Assembly: GCF_035982055.1 (NCBI RefSeq)
Contig: NZ_CP108427.1
Location: forward strand, 930,001-994,000
From: Streptomyces sp. NBC_01288
GTDB lineage: Bacteria > Actinomycetota > Actinomycetes > Streptomycetales > Streptomycetaceae
Direction: 5' to 3'
DNA: 64,000 nt
Shown here: piece after piece, positions 26,174 to 34,482 of the stretch
Layout: each line of letters starts with the position of its first letter
How positions within the stretch are numbered: the first letter of the stretch is position 1
Notes under the pieces: model-generated
The model's database searches: none
What the model was told of the DNA's origin: nothing
What the model saw: the letters and a program-made list of their open reading frames with translations, nothing else
Program-made: the position numbers and the translations under genes

Positions 26174-27514
26174 ATGCGCAGACTTCTCGCCTGTCTGGCG
26201 GCCGCAGCCGCGGCCCTGGGCGGGATCACGGTGGCCGCCGCGACGCCGGCCGCCGCCGCAACGTCGGGCAGCTTCAGCGTGCTCAGCTACAACGTCGCCG
26301 GGCTCCCGGAGTCGTTGTCCAGCGCTTCCACGCCGCGCGACACGAGCACCACCGCGATTGGCACGCGCATCGCCCCGTACGACATCGTGAACGTGCAGGA
26401 GGACTTCAACTACCACGCCTACCTGTACTCCACCGACACCCACCCGTACCGCACCGCGACCAGCGGCGGCGCCGGTATCGGCAGCGGGCTCAACACCGTC
26501 TCGAACTACGCCTGGGACGGCGACGACTTCGAGCGCGTCCACTGGAACTCCTGCCAGATCGACTCGGGCGACTGTCTGACGCCGAAGGGCTTCAGCTTCA
26601 TGCGGGAGCGGCTGTCCGAGGGGGTGTACGTCGACTTCTACAACCTGCACACCAACGCCGGTACGAACGACGGCGACGAGGCCTCCCGCGCGGACAACCT
26701 CAGCCAGCTCACGACGTTCATCCAGTCCCACTCCGCCGGCAACGCGGTCGTCGTCATGGGTGACACGAACACCCGTTACACCCGCTCCGCCGACACCATC
26801 GCGGAGTTCGGCGCGGCCAACGGACTCACCGACGCCTGGGTCAAGTTGATCCGCGGCGGCGTCGCGCCGGTCAAGGGCAGCGACGCGCTGGTGTGCGACC
26901 AGACCGGGGCCACCGTGCCCAACACCTGCGAGGTCGTGGACAAGGTTCTCTACCGCAGCAGCAAGCTGGTCTCGCTGAACGCGACGTCGTACAACAACGA
27001 GCACGCCAAGTTCCTCACCTCGGACGGGCTGATGCTCTCCGACCACGACCCGATCACGGTCGGCTTCACCTGGTCGCAGAACGCGGACTACCAGCTCAGC
27101 GAACAGTTCGGCGGCCCGCACGGCGACTACTACCAGGACATCGACAGCGTCCCGGCCGCCGCCCGCGCCACCACGATCTCGCTGCGCTCCGGCTCCCGGG
27201 TCGACCAGGTCGGCATCACCCTCGCCAACGGCACCACCCTCACCCACGGCGGCACGGGCGGCACCGCGTCCTCGCTGACGCTGGGCAGCGGCGAGTACGT
27301 GACGACGGCGTACCTGTGCGAGAGCAAGTACAGCGACACCACGCGGATCTTCTACGCCAAGTTCACCACCAACCTGGGCAACACCCTGGCCGGTGGCACC
27401 ACCACCTCGGACTGCGTGACCCGCACCGCCCCGTCCGGCTGGCAGATCGCCGGCTTCCACGGGCGCTCCGGCGACGAGTTGGACAAGGTCGGCTTCATCT
27501 ACACGAAGCGCTGA
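26174..27514 (+). CDS. Secreted endonuclease/exonuclease/phosphatase-family protein with jacalin-like lectin domain
   Basis: A 446-residue exported protein. Residues 1-30 are a signal peptide ending in an Ala-rich region. The middle (about 35-300) is an EEP fold: SYNVAG (Asn), NVQED (metal Glu), YNLHTNAG, GDTN and DHDPITVGF (Asp/His catalytic). Residues from about 310 on form a jacalin-like beta-prism lectin (EQFGGPHGDYY, GTGGTASSLTL, SGDELDKVGFIY). It may hydrolyse a phosphodiester (nucleic acid, sphingomyelin-like lipid or inositide) while the lectin binds a sugar; substrate is unknown. AGGAGG precedes the ATG. Confidence 0.88.
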   Translation: MRRLLACLAAAAAALGGITVAAATPAAAATSGSFSVLSYNVAGLPESLSSASTPRDTSTTAIGTRIAPYDIVNVQEDFNYHAYLYSTDTHPYRTATSGGAGIGSGLNTVSNYAWDGDDFERVHWNSCQIDSGDCLTPKGFSFMRERLSEGVYVDFYNLHTNAGTNDGDEASRADNLSQLTTFIQSHSAGNAVVVMGDTNTRYTRSADTIAEFGAANGLTDAWVKLIRGGVAPVKGSDALVCDQTGATVPNTCEVVDKVLYRSSKLVSLNATSYNNEHAKFLTSDGLMLSDHDPITVGFTWSQNADYQLSEQFGGPHGDYYQDIDSVPAAARATTISLRSGSRVDQVGITLANGTTLTHGGTGGTASSLTLGSGEYVTTAYLCESKYSDTTRIFYAKFTTNLGNTLAGGTTTSDCVTRTAPSGWQIAGFHGRSGDELDKVGFIYTKR

Positions 27515-27552
27515 CCCGGCCGCCCAAACGGCAAGCACCGTACGACAGTTGA

Positions 27553-27588
27553 GAGCCGGACCATCCGCCAACGCGGGTGGTCCGGCTC
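27553..27588. terminator. Strong terminator hairpin
   Basis: A 16-bp stem (GAGCCGGACCATCCGC with its partner, one wobble pair) and a CAAC loop lie between converging phosphodiesterase and Lrp/AsnC genes. Confidence 0.85.
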
Positions 27589-27605
27589 GGTGCGTTCCGG
27601 CCGCT

Positions 27606-28601
27606 CTACGCGAACGCCGGCGGCACCAGTCGCCCGCGCGAGATGAGCGACGTGGCCTGCTTGAGGCGGTGGACGTGGATGCTCACGCCGTAGCCGTCGA
27701 TGCCCGCGACGGAGGCGACCTTGGTGGTCAGGTACCGGTACAGGTGCTCGGTGTCGCGGCAGATGACGACGACCATGACATTGGAGTCACCGCTGACAGC
27801 GGCGGCGAAGGCGACCTCGTCGTGGTCCGCGAGTTCCTCGCCGACGCGTTCCAGGCGGGACGGTGCGACGCGCAGCCACAGAGTGGCGTTGAGCGCGAAC
27901 CCGAGGCGTGCGGAGAGCAGTTCGACGTCGTAGGCGAGGGCCCCCGAGTGTTCCAGGGCGTCCAGCCGCCGGGCCACGCGGGCCGTGGACCAGCCGGTGA
28001 CGTCGGCGAGTTGGGTGTGCGTGGCGCGGCCGTCCTCCGCGAGGGTGTCGAGCAGCGGGGTGTCCTCGTCGGTGAGGCGCACGGGCGGTCCGGTGGGGAC
28101 GTCGGGCCGGTCACCCACGAGTTGACGGATCTGCTCGGGCGTGAGGTGACCGCCGTAGCCCGTCCAGTCGCTCGGCCCTGACGTGCCGAAGGGGTGGATG
28201 AGCAGGTCGATGGTCACATCAAGGACCGATGCGGACTGGGGTAGTTGACGCAGCAGGACGTCGTCGCGCGTCACGTGCACCGGCGCGCTGATGACGCAGA
28301 TGATCTCCGAACCGCCGGACGCGAGGCCCGCGTAGGCGATGTCGGGCCGGCGGGCGAGCGCGTCGGCGAGCGGGCCGACCCGGTCGGGGCGGCAGCGGAT
28401 ACGGGCGACCCAGCGCGCGTCCCCGTGGACGGCGGGGTCGACCAGGCCGACCACCCGCATCACCCCGGAACGGCGCAGGGCGTGGAAGCGACGGGCGGCG
28501 GTCTGCTCCGAGACCCCGGCCACCTCGCCGATCACCCGGAACGAGGCGCGTGGCGCGCACTGGAGCGCGCGGAGGATTTTCCCGTCGACTTCGTCAATCA
28601 T
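27606..28601 (-). CDS. Lrp/AsnC-family regulator with two repeated units
   Basis: A 331-residue protein that is two Lrp/AsnC modules in tandem. Module one has the HTH VDGKILRALQCAPRASFRVIGEVAGVSEQTAARRFHALRRSGV, then an AsnC-type ligand domain; module two has a second HTH (DEDTPLLDTLAEDGRATHTQLADVTGWSTARVARRLDALEHSGA) and a second ligand domain ending FAAAVSGDSNVMVVVICRD. It probably senses a small molecule such as an amino acid. The start at 28601 is taken; the same frame is open much further upstream but is antisense to the exporter gene. It is divergent from a DHA2 exporter, its likely target. Confidence 0.9.
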   Translation of the reverse strand: MIDEVDGKILRALQCAPRASFRVIGEVAGVSEQTAARRFHALRRSGVMRVVGLVDPAVHGDARWVARIRCRPDRVGPLADALARRPDIAYAGLASGGSEIICVISAPVHVTRDDVLLRQLPQSASVLDVTIDLLIHPFGTSGPSDWTGYGGHLTPEQIRQLVGDRPDVPTGPPVRLTDEDTPLLDTLAEDGRATHTQLADVTGWSTARVARRLDALEHSGALAYDVELLSARLGFALNATLWLRVAPSRLERVGEELADHDEVAFAAAVSGDSNVMVVVICRDTEHLYRYLTTKVASVAGIDGYGVSIHVHRLKQATSLISRGRLVPPAFA

Positions 28602-28748
28602 GAGGGAAGTGTGCCACCGCCAAGGTCTTGGATAGAGGTTTCTCGTCGCTTCCCGGTCGTGCGTTGGAGATTGTTTATGGCGGAGCTGATCCTGGGACGC
28701 GTGCCTGTTCGAGTTCGAGGGCACCGCATCCGAGAAGGAGAGTTCCCC

Positions 28749-30383
28749 GTGAACGTCACGACCCCGGCGAGCGGGCGGCCCGATCGGCGGGCGGCCACCC
28801 TCGTCATGGCCTGTCTCGGCGTCTTCGTCGCCTACTTGCCGGTGACCACGGTCGCCGTGAGCCTGCCCGCCATCCAGACGGCGTTGAACGCGTCGACCTC
28901 CCAACTGTCGTGGGTCCAGGACGCGTTCGTGCTGCCCATGGCCGCGTTCATCCTCACCGCCGGCGTCTTCGGCGATGTGCACGGACGCAAGAAGGTGTTC
29001 CAGGCGGGCCTGTTGTTCTCCGCCGCCGGTGCGGCCGTGGCCCTGTCCGCGCAGTCGGTCCAAGTACTGTGGCTCGGCCAGGCGTTGGCCGGTCTCGGCG
29101 CGGCGACCCTGCTGCCTACCACCCTGGCGCTGATCAGCCACGCGGTGCCCGACCACCGGGAGCGCGGCAAGTTCATCGGCCTGTGGGCGACCGCGTTGAT
29201 GGCCGCGCTGGCCGTCGGCCCGCTGATCGCCGGTGTCATCCTCGACCACACCGCCTGGCGCTGGATCTACCTCATCTCCGTCCCCGTCCCGCTGATCGCG
29301 CTGGGCATCGCCGCCCGTCTGCTGCCCGACTCCCGGGCCCCGCACGGCCGCAAGCTGGACTGGCCCGGCCAGCTCACCGCCGCCCTCTCCATCACCGCGC
29401 TCGTCTACGGCGTGATCGAGGGCGGCGCCGGTTCCTTCACGGACGTCAAGGTCATGGTGGCGCTGTTCACCGCGGTGGTCGGCGGGGTCGCGTTCGTGCT
29501 CGCCGAGCGGCGCGGTGACAGCCCGATGCTGGATCTGACGCTGTTCCGCAGTCCGGCGTTCACCGCCACCACGCTGGTCGCGATGATCACCTTCCTGGCG
29601 CTGATCGGCTTCTTCTTCCTGCTCAGTCTCTACTTCGGCCTGGTCCAGCAACTCGACACGCTCCAGGCGGCGTTGCGGCTGCTCATGGTCACCGCGGCGG
29701 CCATCGTGGTCGGCATGCCGGTCGGGCGACTGATGCACCGGGTCACCCCGCGCGTCCTGATCACCGGTGGCCTGCTGCTCATCTCCGGCACGCTGTTCGC
29801 GCTGACCGGCGTCGACGCCGACACCTCGTTCGCGTCCATCGCCTGGCGGCTGGTGCTGCTCGGCCTGGGCATCGGAACCGTCATGACGCCGATGACCGCG
29901 ACCGCCGTGGCCTCCGTGCCGTATCACCAGGCGGGGATGGCCGCGGCCGGCAACAACGCGTTCCGGCAGGTCGGCGGCGCGCTCGGCCCGGCCGTCCTGG
30001 GCGCCCTGCTCACCACCAAGGCCCTCGACACCCTGCCCGGCCACCTCACCGACGCCGGGGTGACGGGCGCGACGCGGCAGAACATCGTCGCGACCGCCGA
30101 CGCGGGCGGCCTCGGCGCCGTCGCCCACCTGAACCTCGGCGCGGACACCGGCCGGGCCCTGGCCGCACTGAGCGACTCCTTCCTGGACGGCATGCGGCTG
30201 TGCCTGGTGGTGGCCGGCTCGCTGACGCTCCTCGCAGCCCTGGTGTGCGTCCTGTTGCTGCGCCGCCCGGGACAGCCCTCTTCGTCTACGGCGGCTCCGA
30301 TGGCCGGAGGGAACACCGCTGCCTCCGCCGGGACGCCAACGGCAGCTGTCGTGACGGCAGTTGACCAGGCACCGAGCCACTGA
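28749..30383 (+). CDS. DHA2-family MFS drug exporter
   Basis: A 544-residue protein with about 14 predicted membrane segments. Motif A is GVFGDVHGRKKVFQAG, and the motif C region GLWATALMAALAVGPLIAG is present, as in QacA/EmrB proton antiporters. The GTG start is preferred because AAGGAG lies eight bases upstream. It is divergent from the double Lrp/AsnC regulator across a 147-bp gap. The exported compound is not predictable. A GC-rich hairpin ends the gene. Confidence 0.93.
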   Translation: MNVTTPASGRPDRRAATLVMACLGVFVAYLPVTTVAVSLPAIQTALNASTSQLSWVQDAFVLPMAAFILTAGVFGDVHGRKKVFQAGLLFSAAGAAVALSAQSVQVLWLGQALAGLGAATLLPTTLALISHAVPDHRERGKFIGLWATALMAALAVGPLIAGVILDHTAWRWIYLISVPVPLIALGIAARLLPDSRAPHGRKLDWPGQLTAALSITALVYGVIEGGAGSFTDVKVMVALFTAVVGGVAFVLAERRGDSPMLDLTLFRSPAFTATTLVAMITFLALIGFFFLLSLYFGLVQQLDTLQAALRLLMVTAAAIVVGMPVGRLMHRVTPRVLITGGLLLISGTLFALTGVDADTSFASIAWRLVLLGLGIGTVMTPMTATAVASVPYHQAGMAAAGNNAFRQVGGALGPAVLGALLTTKALDTLPGHLTDAGVTGATRQNIVATADAGGLGAVAHLNLGADTGRALAALSDSFLDGMRLCLVVAGSLTLLAALVCVLLLRRPGQPSSSTAAPMAGGNTAASAGTPTAAVVTAVDQAPSH

Positions 30384-30401
30384 AGCACGAACTACCCGTG
30401 A

Positions 30402-30435
30402 GCGGGGCCCCTGTTTCGCGTCTTCGGGGCCCCGC
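30402..30435. terminator. Terminator hairpin
   Basis: GCGGGGCCCC and GGGGCCCCGC form a perfect 10-bp stem with a 14-nt loop containing TTTCG, 18 bp beyond the exporter stop. Confidence 0.7.
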
Positions 30436-30446
30436 CCGCTGTCGCC

Positions 30447-30794
30447 TCAGACCGATACGGCGACGGCGGTGAACGTCGTGTCCGGTGTCTGCGGGCTGGT
30501 GAAGCGGGCGTTGACGAGATAGAGCCGGTTGCCGAAGCGGGCGGCGGTCGTCGGGACGTCGAAGCGCGGGTCGGTGACCGTACGGCGCAGGGTCGCGGTG
30601 CCGGCCTTGGCGTCGAGGTCGAACACGCTGATCCGGTTCAGCCGGTTCTGGACGACGTACAGCGTCCGGCCGATCCGGAACAGCCCGTCCGCGCAGCCTG
30701 ACGCCCGTGACCGCGGCACGGCCGCTGGGGTCCGGTCCCTGGCCGCGCGGGTCAGTTCGCGCAGCTCAGCGAGTGCATACGTTTCCTCCACCAT
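30447..30794 (-). pseudogene. C-terminal remnant of a beta-propeller (SMP-30-like) protein
   Basis: The last roughly 80 residues look like the final blades of a SMP-30/gluconolactonase-like propeller: DGLFRIGRTLYVVQNRLNRISVFDLD, then VPTTAARFGNRLYLVNARF. Family members are about 300 residues with a signal peptide. Here the open frame is only 115 codons and its first 30 residues are unrelated, so the N-terminal two thirds are missing. The promoter region of the flavin monooxygenase operon occupies the place where they should be, which suggests a deletion that joined the two. The lack of start and signal make a working product unlikely. Confidence 0.7.
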
Positions 30795-30826
30795 CCGTCG
30801 AACGGGACGAACGAGGAGGCAGGCTC

Positions 30827-32179
30827 GTGAAGGAAGACAGCCAGTTGGACACGTGTGTGATCGGGGCGGGGCCTGCCGGGCTGGCCGTCGCCCGGGCCCT
30901 GGCCGAGCGGAACCTGCCGTACACGCATCTGGAGCGGCACACCGGGCTCGGTGGTATCTGGGACATCGAGAACCCGGGCGGCCCGATGTACGAGTCGGCC
31001 CACTTCATCTCCAGCAGGACCCTGTCGGGCTTCGGCGGTTTCCCGATGCCGGACCACTTCGCGGACTATCCGCCGCACCGGCAGATCCTGTCGTACCTGC
31101 GGTCCTTCGCCGACGCCTACGGGCTGACGGAGCGGATCGAGTTCGGCGTCGGGGTGGAGAGCGTCGAGAAGAACGCGGACGGCACCTGGACAGTCGTCCG
31201 CGCCGACGGACAGGAGAGCCTGCACGGGCAGGTCGTGGTGTGCACGGGCTCGCAGTGGCACCCCAACATCCCTGAGATTCCCGGGGAGTTCGGCGGCGAG
31301 GTCCGGCACACCGCCGGGTATCGCAGCGCGGAGGAGCTGCGGGGCAGGCGGGTGCTGGTCGTGGGTGCGGGGAACTCCGGCTGCGACATCGCGTGCGACG
31401 CGGCCCGGACGGCGGACCATGCGGTGATCAGCATGCGGCGCGGGTACTGGTTCATCCCGAAGCACCTGTTCGGGCACCCGGTGGACACCATCGCCAACAG
31501 CGGTCCGCATCTGCCGATGTGGCTGGCACAGCGCGTCTTCGGCGGACTCCTGCGGATCGTCAACGGCGACCCGACCCGCCTGGGGCTGCAGAAGCCGGAC
31601 CACAAGCTCTTCGAGACGCACCCGGCCATCAACTCGATGCTGATCCACCACCTCCAGCACGGCGACATCACCGCCAGGCCCGGCATGGCCCGCGCCAAGG
31701 GCGGCACCGTGCACTTCACGGACGGTACGAGCGACGACTTCGACCTGATCCTGTTGGCGACGGGCTACGTCCACAAAGTCCCGGTCGCGCAGCGGTACTT
31801 CGGCGACGAGCAGCATCCCGACCTGTACCTGTCGTCGTTCTCGCGCGAGCACCAGGGCCTGTTCGGGATCGGGTTCGTCGAGACCAACTCCGGCGCCTAC
31901 CAACTCTTCGACAGCCAGGCCCAGTTGATCGCCGGATATCTGAACGACACGCGTCACGGTCTGCCCAACGCCGAGCGGTTCACCCAGATGATCCGTGCCG
32001 ACCGACCGGACCTGTCCGGCGGGCTGAAGTTCGTCGCCTCGCCGCGGCACACCGGTTACGTCGACAGCGGGGCGTTCGTGAAGTACCTCGGCAAGGTCGC
32101 GCGCCAGATGGGCTGGCGTACCGAGGGCCAGGCTCCGCCGGTGCGGTCCGCCGCCCAGCGCGTGGAGGCGGCGGCATGA
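30827..32179 (+). CDS. Flavin-containing monooxygenase (FMO/Baeyer-Villiger type)
   Basis: A 450-residue class B flavoprotein monooxygenase. FAD motif CVIGAGPAGLAVARAL near the start, the FMO/BVMO fingerprint FGGEVRHTAGY around residue 160, and the NADPH motif VLVVGAGNSGCDIA about 20 residues later are all intact, as is LLATGYVH. It should oxygenate a soft nucleophile or ketone with NADPH and O2. The GTG at 30827 follows GAGGAGG; a TACGTT box at 30778-30783 is a plausible -10. It forms an operon with the SDR and aldehyde dehydrogenase that follow. Confidence 0.92.
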   Translation: MKEDSQLDTCVIGAGPAGLAVARALAERNLPYTHLERHTGLGGIWDIENPGGPMYESAHFISSRTLSGFGGFPMPDHFADYPPHRQILSYLRSFADAYGLTERIEFGVGVESVEKNADGTWTVVRADGQESLHGQVVVCTGSQWHPNIPEIPGEFGGEVRHTAGYRSAEELRGRRVLVVGAGNSGCDIACDAARTADHAVISMRRGYWFIPKHLFGHPVDTIANSGPHLPMWLAQRVFGGLLRIVNGDPTRLGLQKPDHKLFETHPAINSMLIHHLQHGDITARPGMARAKGGTVHFTDGTSDDFDLILLATGYVHKVPVAQRYFGDEQHPDLYLSSFSREHQGLFGIGFVETNSGAYQLFDSQAQLIAGYLNDTRHGLPNAERFTQMIRADRPDLSGGLKFVASPRHTGYVDSGAFVKYLGKVARQMGWRTEGQAPPVRSAAQRVEAAA

Positions 32180-33057
32180 GCCGGAGGTTCGACTTCACCG
32201 ACAAGGTCATGCTGGTCACCGGCGGCGCGGGCGGCATCGGCAGTGCGCTGTGCCACCGCTTCGCCGCGGGCGGCGCGCGCTGTGTCGTCGTCGACATCGA
32301 CGAGGTCCGTGCGGAGAAGGTGGCCGCCGGGCTGCCCGGCGCCGGCCACACCGGCATCGGCTGCGATCTGCTGCAACGCGCCGATCTGGAGCGGCTGTTC
32401 GAGCGGATCGCCGATGCCTACGGCCGTCTCGACGTGCTGGTGAACAACGTGGGGATGACCAGCTCGGAGCGCTTCGACGTCCGCAGCGTCGAGAGCATCG
32501 AGCGGGAGATCACCCTCAATCTGACCTCCCCACTCATCGCGACCCGCATCGCGATCCCCCTGCTGAAGGCGTCCCGGGACGCCCGCGTGGTCACCACGGT
32601 CTCCCTCGGCGGGATTTTCCCGCTGGGCGAGACCCCGATCTACACGGCGTCCAAGTTCGGGCTGCGCGGCGCGATGCTCGCCATCGGGCTGGACCTGCGG
32701 AGCAAGGGCATCCTGGCCGGGTCGGTGCTGCCCTCGGCGACCGACACCCGGATGCTGCGCCAGGAGGCCGTGGACGGCGGCAACTCCATGCAGTTCCAGG
32801 ACCAACCGCAGCAGCCCGCGAACGTCGTCGCGGCCGTCGTGGGCCTCCTGGACAGGCCCCGCCTGGAGGCCTACCCCCGCTCCGGCGAGTCCCGTCTGGT
32901 GCGGTTCGCGATGCTCGTGCCGAACCTGCTGCCCCGGATCTTCCCCCTGTTCCGCAGGCGCGGCGATCGCGGCATGGCCCGCTATCTGGAGGAACTCCGC
33001 CGCCGCGGACTGGCCCGACAGACCGACGGACGCTGGGAGTTGGTGGAGGAAGCATGA
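32176..33057 (+). CDS. Short-chain dehydrogenase/reductase
   Basis: A 293-residue classical SDR. It has the cofactor motif VTGGAGGIGSAL, the structural NNVG motif, the catalytic Ser in TTVSLGG and the YTASK pair. The C-terminus is extended by about 50 residues containing a hydrophobic stretch (FAMLVPNLLPRIFPLF), seen in membrane-associated SDRs such as mycobacterial SadH. Its start overlaps the monooxygenase stop (ATGA) and its stop overlaps the next start (ATGA), so the three are tightly coupled. It probably interconverts an alcohol and a carbonyl linked to the monooxygenase product. Confidence 0.92.
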   Translation: MSRRFDFTDKVMLVTGGAGGIGSALCHRFAAGGARCVVVDIDEVRAEKVAAGLPGAGHTGIGCDLLQRADLERLFERIADAYGRLDVLVNNVGMTSSERFDVRSVESIEREITLNLTSPLIATRIAIPLLKASRDARVVTTVSLGGIFPLGETPIYTASKFGLRGAMLAIGLDLRSKGILAGSVLPSATDTRMLRQEAVDGGNSMQFQDQPQQPANVVAAVVGLLDRPRLEAYPRSGESRLVRFAMLVPNLLPRIFPLFRRRGDRGMARYLEELRRRGLARQTDGRWELVEEA

Positions 33058-34466
33058 CCACGAACGAGACCCTGACCATCGTCAACCCAGCCACAGGCGA
33101 ACCGATCACCACCCTCCCCGCCGCGAGCGCCGACGACGTCACCAAGGCCGCCGAACAGGCACAACTCGCCTACGACACCGGGACTTGGTCACGTCGACCC
33201 GTCCGTGAACGTGCCGCCGTACTGCTCCGCCTGGCCGACCTCATGGAACGCGACGCCGAGATCCTCGCCCGGCTGGACAGCGAGGACGCGGGCAAGCCGA
33301 TCACGGAGTGCCGTACGGGAGACGTGCCGGGCGCGATCGAGTCGATCCGCTGGTTCGCCGAGGCGGCGGACAAGGTCTTCGGCCGGATCGCACCGAGCGG
33401 ACCCGACGGCCTGGGCCTCGTCACCCGCGAACCGGTCGGCGTGGGCGCGGCGATCCTCCCCTGGAACTACCCCCTGGCGATGGCCAGTTGGAAGATCGGC
33501 CCCGCCCTCGCGGCCGGCAACTGCCTCCTGCTCAAACCCGCCGAGGCGACCCCGCGTTCGGCCCTCCGCCTGGCCGCCCTGGCCACCGAGGCAGGCCTAC
33601 CGGACGGGGTACTCACGGTCCTCCCCGGCTACGGCGACGAAGCCGGCGCGGCCCTCGCCCGCGACCCCCTCGTCCAAGCCGTCTCCTTCACCGGCTCCAC
33701 CGCCACCGGCCGCCACATCCTCAAGGCCGCCGCCGACAGCAACTTCAAGCGCGTCTCCCTGGAGATGGGCGGCAAGAGCCCGCAGGTGCTGATGCCCGAC
33801 GCGCTCTCCTACGGCGACGAGCTCATCGGCGACATGATCGAGGCCGCGTTCCTGACGATGGGGCAGAACTGCACCGCCGGTTCAAGGGTGTTGGTGCACC
33901 ACGGCATCGCCGAGGAGGTCGTGGAGAGGTTCACCGCTGCGGCACGGAACCTCGTGATCGGCGATCCGGCCGACCCGCGCACCCAGCAGGGACCACTCGT
34001 CAACCGCGCCGCCTTCGACCGGGTCGCCGCTGCCGTGGACGCCGCTCGGGCGGCCGGCGCCCAGATCCACACCGCGGGACTCCCCCACGGGCTGCCCGCG
34101 CGCGGCGCCTACTACCCGCCCACCGTGATCACCCGCGCGCCCGCCGAAAGCGCCGTACTCACAAGGGAGTTGTTCGGTCCCGTGGTCACGGTCGAGACCT
34201 TCGGCTCGGAGGACGAGGCGGTGCGGATGGCCAACGCCACCGAGTACGGGCTCGCCGCCTCCGTCTGGACCCGCGACCTCGACACCGCGCTGCGGCTGGC
34301 CCGGGGCATCGAGGCGGGCGTGGTCTCCGTGAACGCGTACAGCGAGGGCGACATCACCACCCCGTTCGGCGGCTGGAAGCAGTCCGGGTTCGGCGGCGTG
34401 GAGAAGTCGACGAACGCCTTCGACCAGTGGACGCGGGAGAAGACGGTCTGGATCCGTACCCGTTGA
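33054..34466 (+). CDS. Aldehyde dehydrogenase
   Basis: A 470-residue ALDH completing the three-gene operon. It has LPWNYPLAMA (Asn), the catalytic Glu in SLEMGGKSP, the catalytic Cys in MGQNCTAGS and ELFGPVVTVE. The sequence type is close to betaine/aminobutyraldehyde dehydrogenase-like enzymes, which accept many aldehydes. In the operon it would oxidise the aldehyde made by the dehydrogenase to an acid. Chain: monooxygenase, SDR, ALDH suits catabolism of a ketone or alcohol, but the substrate is unknown. Confidence 0.92.
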   Translation: MTTNETLTIVNPATGEPITTLPAASADDVTKAAEQAQLAYDTGTWSRRPVRERAAVLLRLADLMERDAEILARLDSEDAGKPITECRTGDVPGAIESIRWFAEAADKVFGRIAPSGPDGLGLVTREPVGVGAAILPWNYPLAMASWKIGPALAAGNCLLLKPAEATPRSALRLAALATEAGLPDGVLTVLPGYGDEAGAALARDPLVQAVSFTGSTATGRHILKAAADSNFKRVSLEMGGKSPQVLMPDALSYGDELIGDMIEAAFLTMGQNCTAGSRVLVHHGIAEEVVERFTAAARNLVIGDPADPRTQQGPLVNRAAFDRVAAAVDAARAAGAQIHTAGLPHGLPARGAYYPPTVITRAPAESAVLTRELFGPVVTVETFGSEDEAVRMANATEYGLAASVWTRDLDTALRLARGIEAGVVSVNAYSEGDITTPFGGWKQSGFGGVEKSTNAFDQWTREKTVWIRTR

Positions 34467-34482
34467 CCACCCGCTGACGGGG

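Noticed and set aside
28602..30380. N-terminal extension of the Lrp/AsnC frame
   Set aside because: It is antisense to the DHA2 exporter, which has clear membrane segments and a ribosome site; the regulator starts at 28601.
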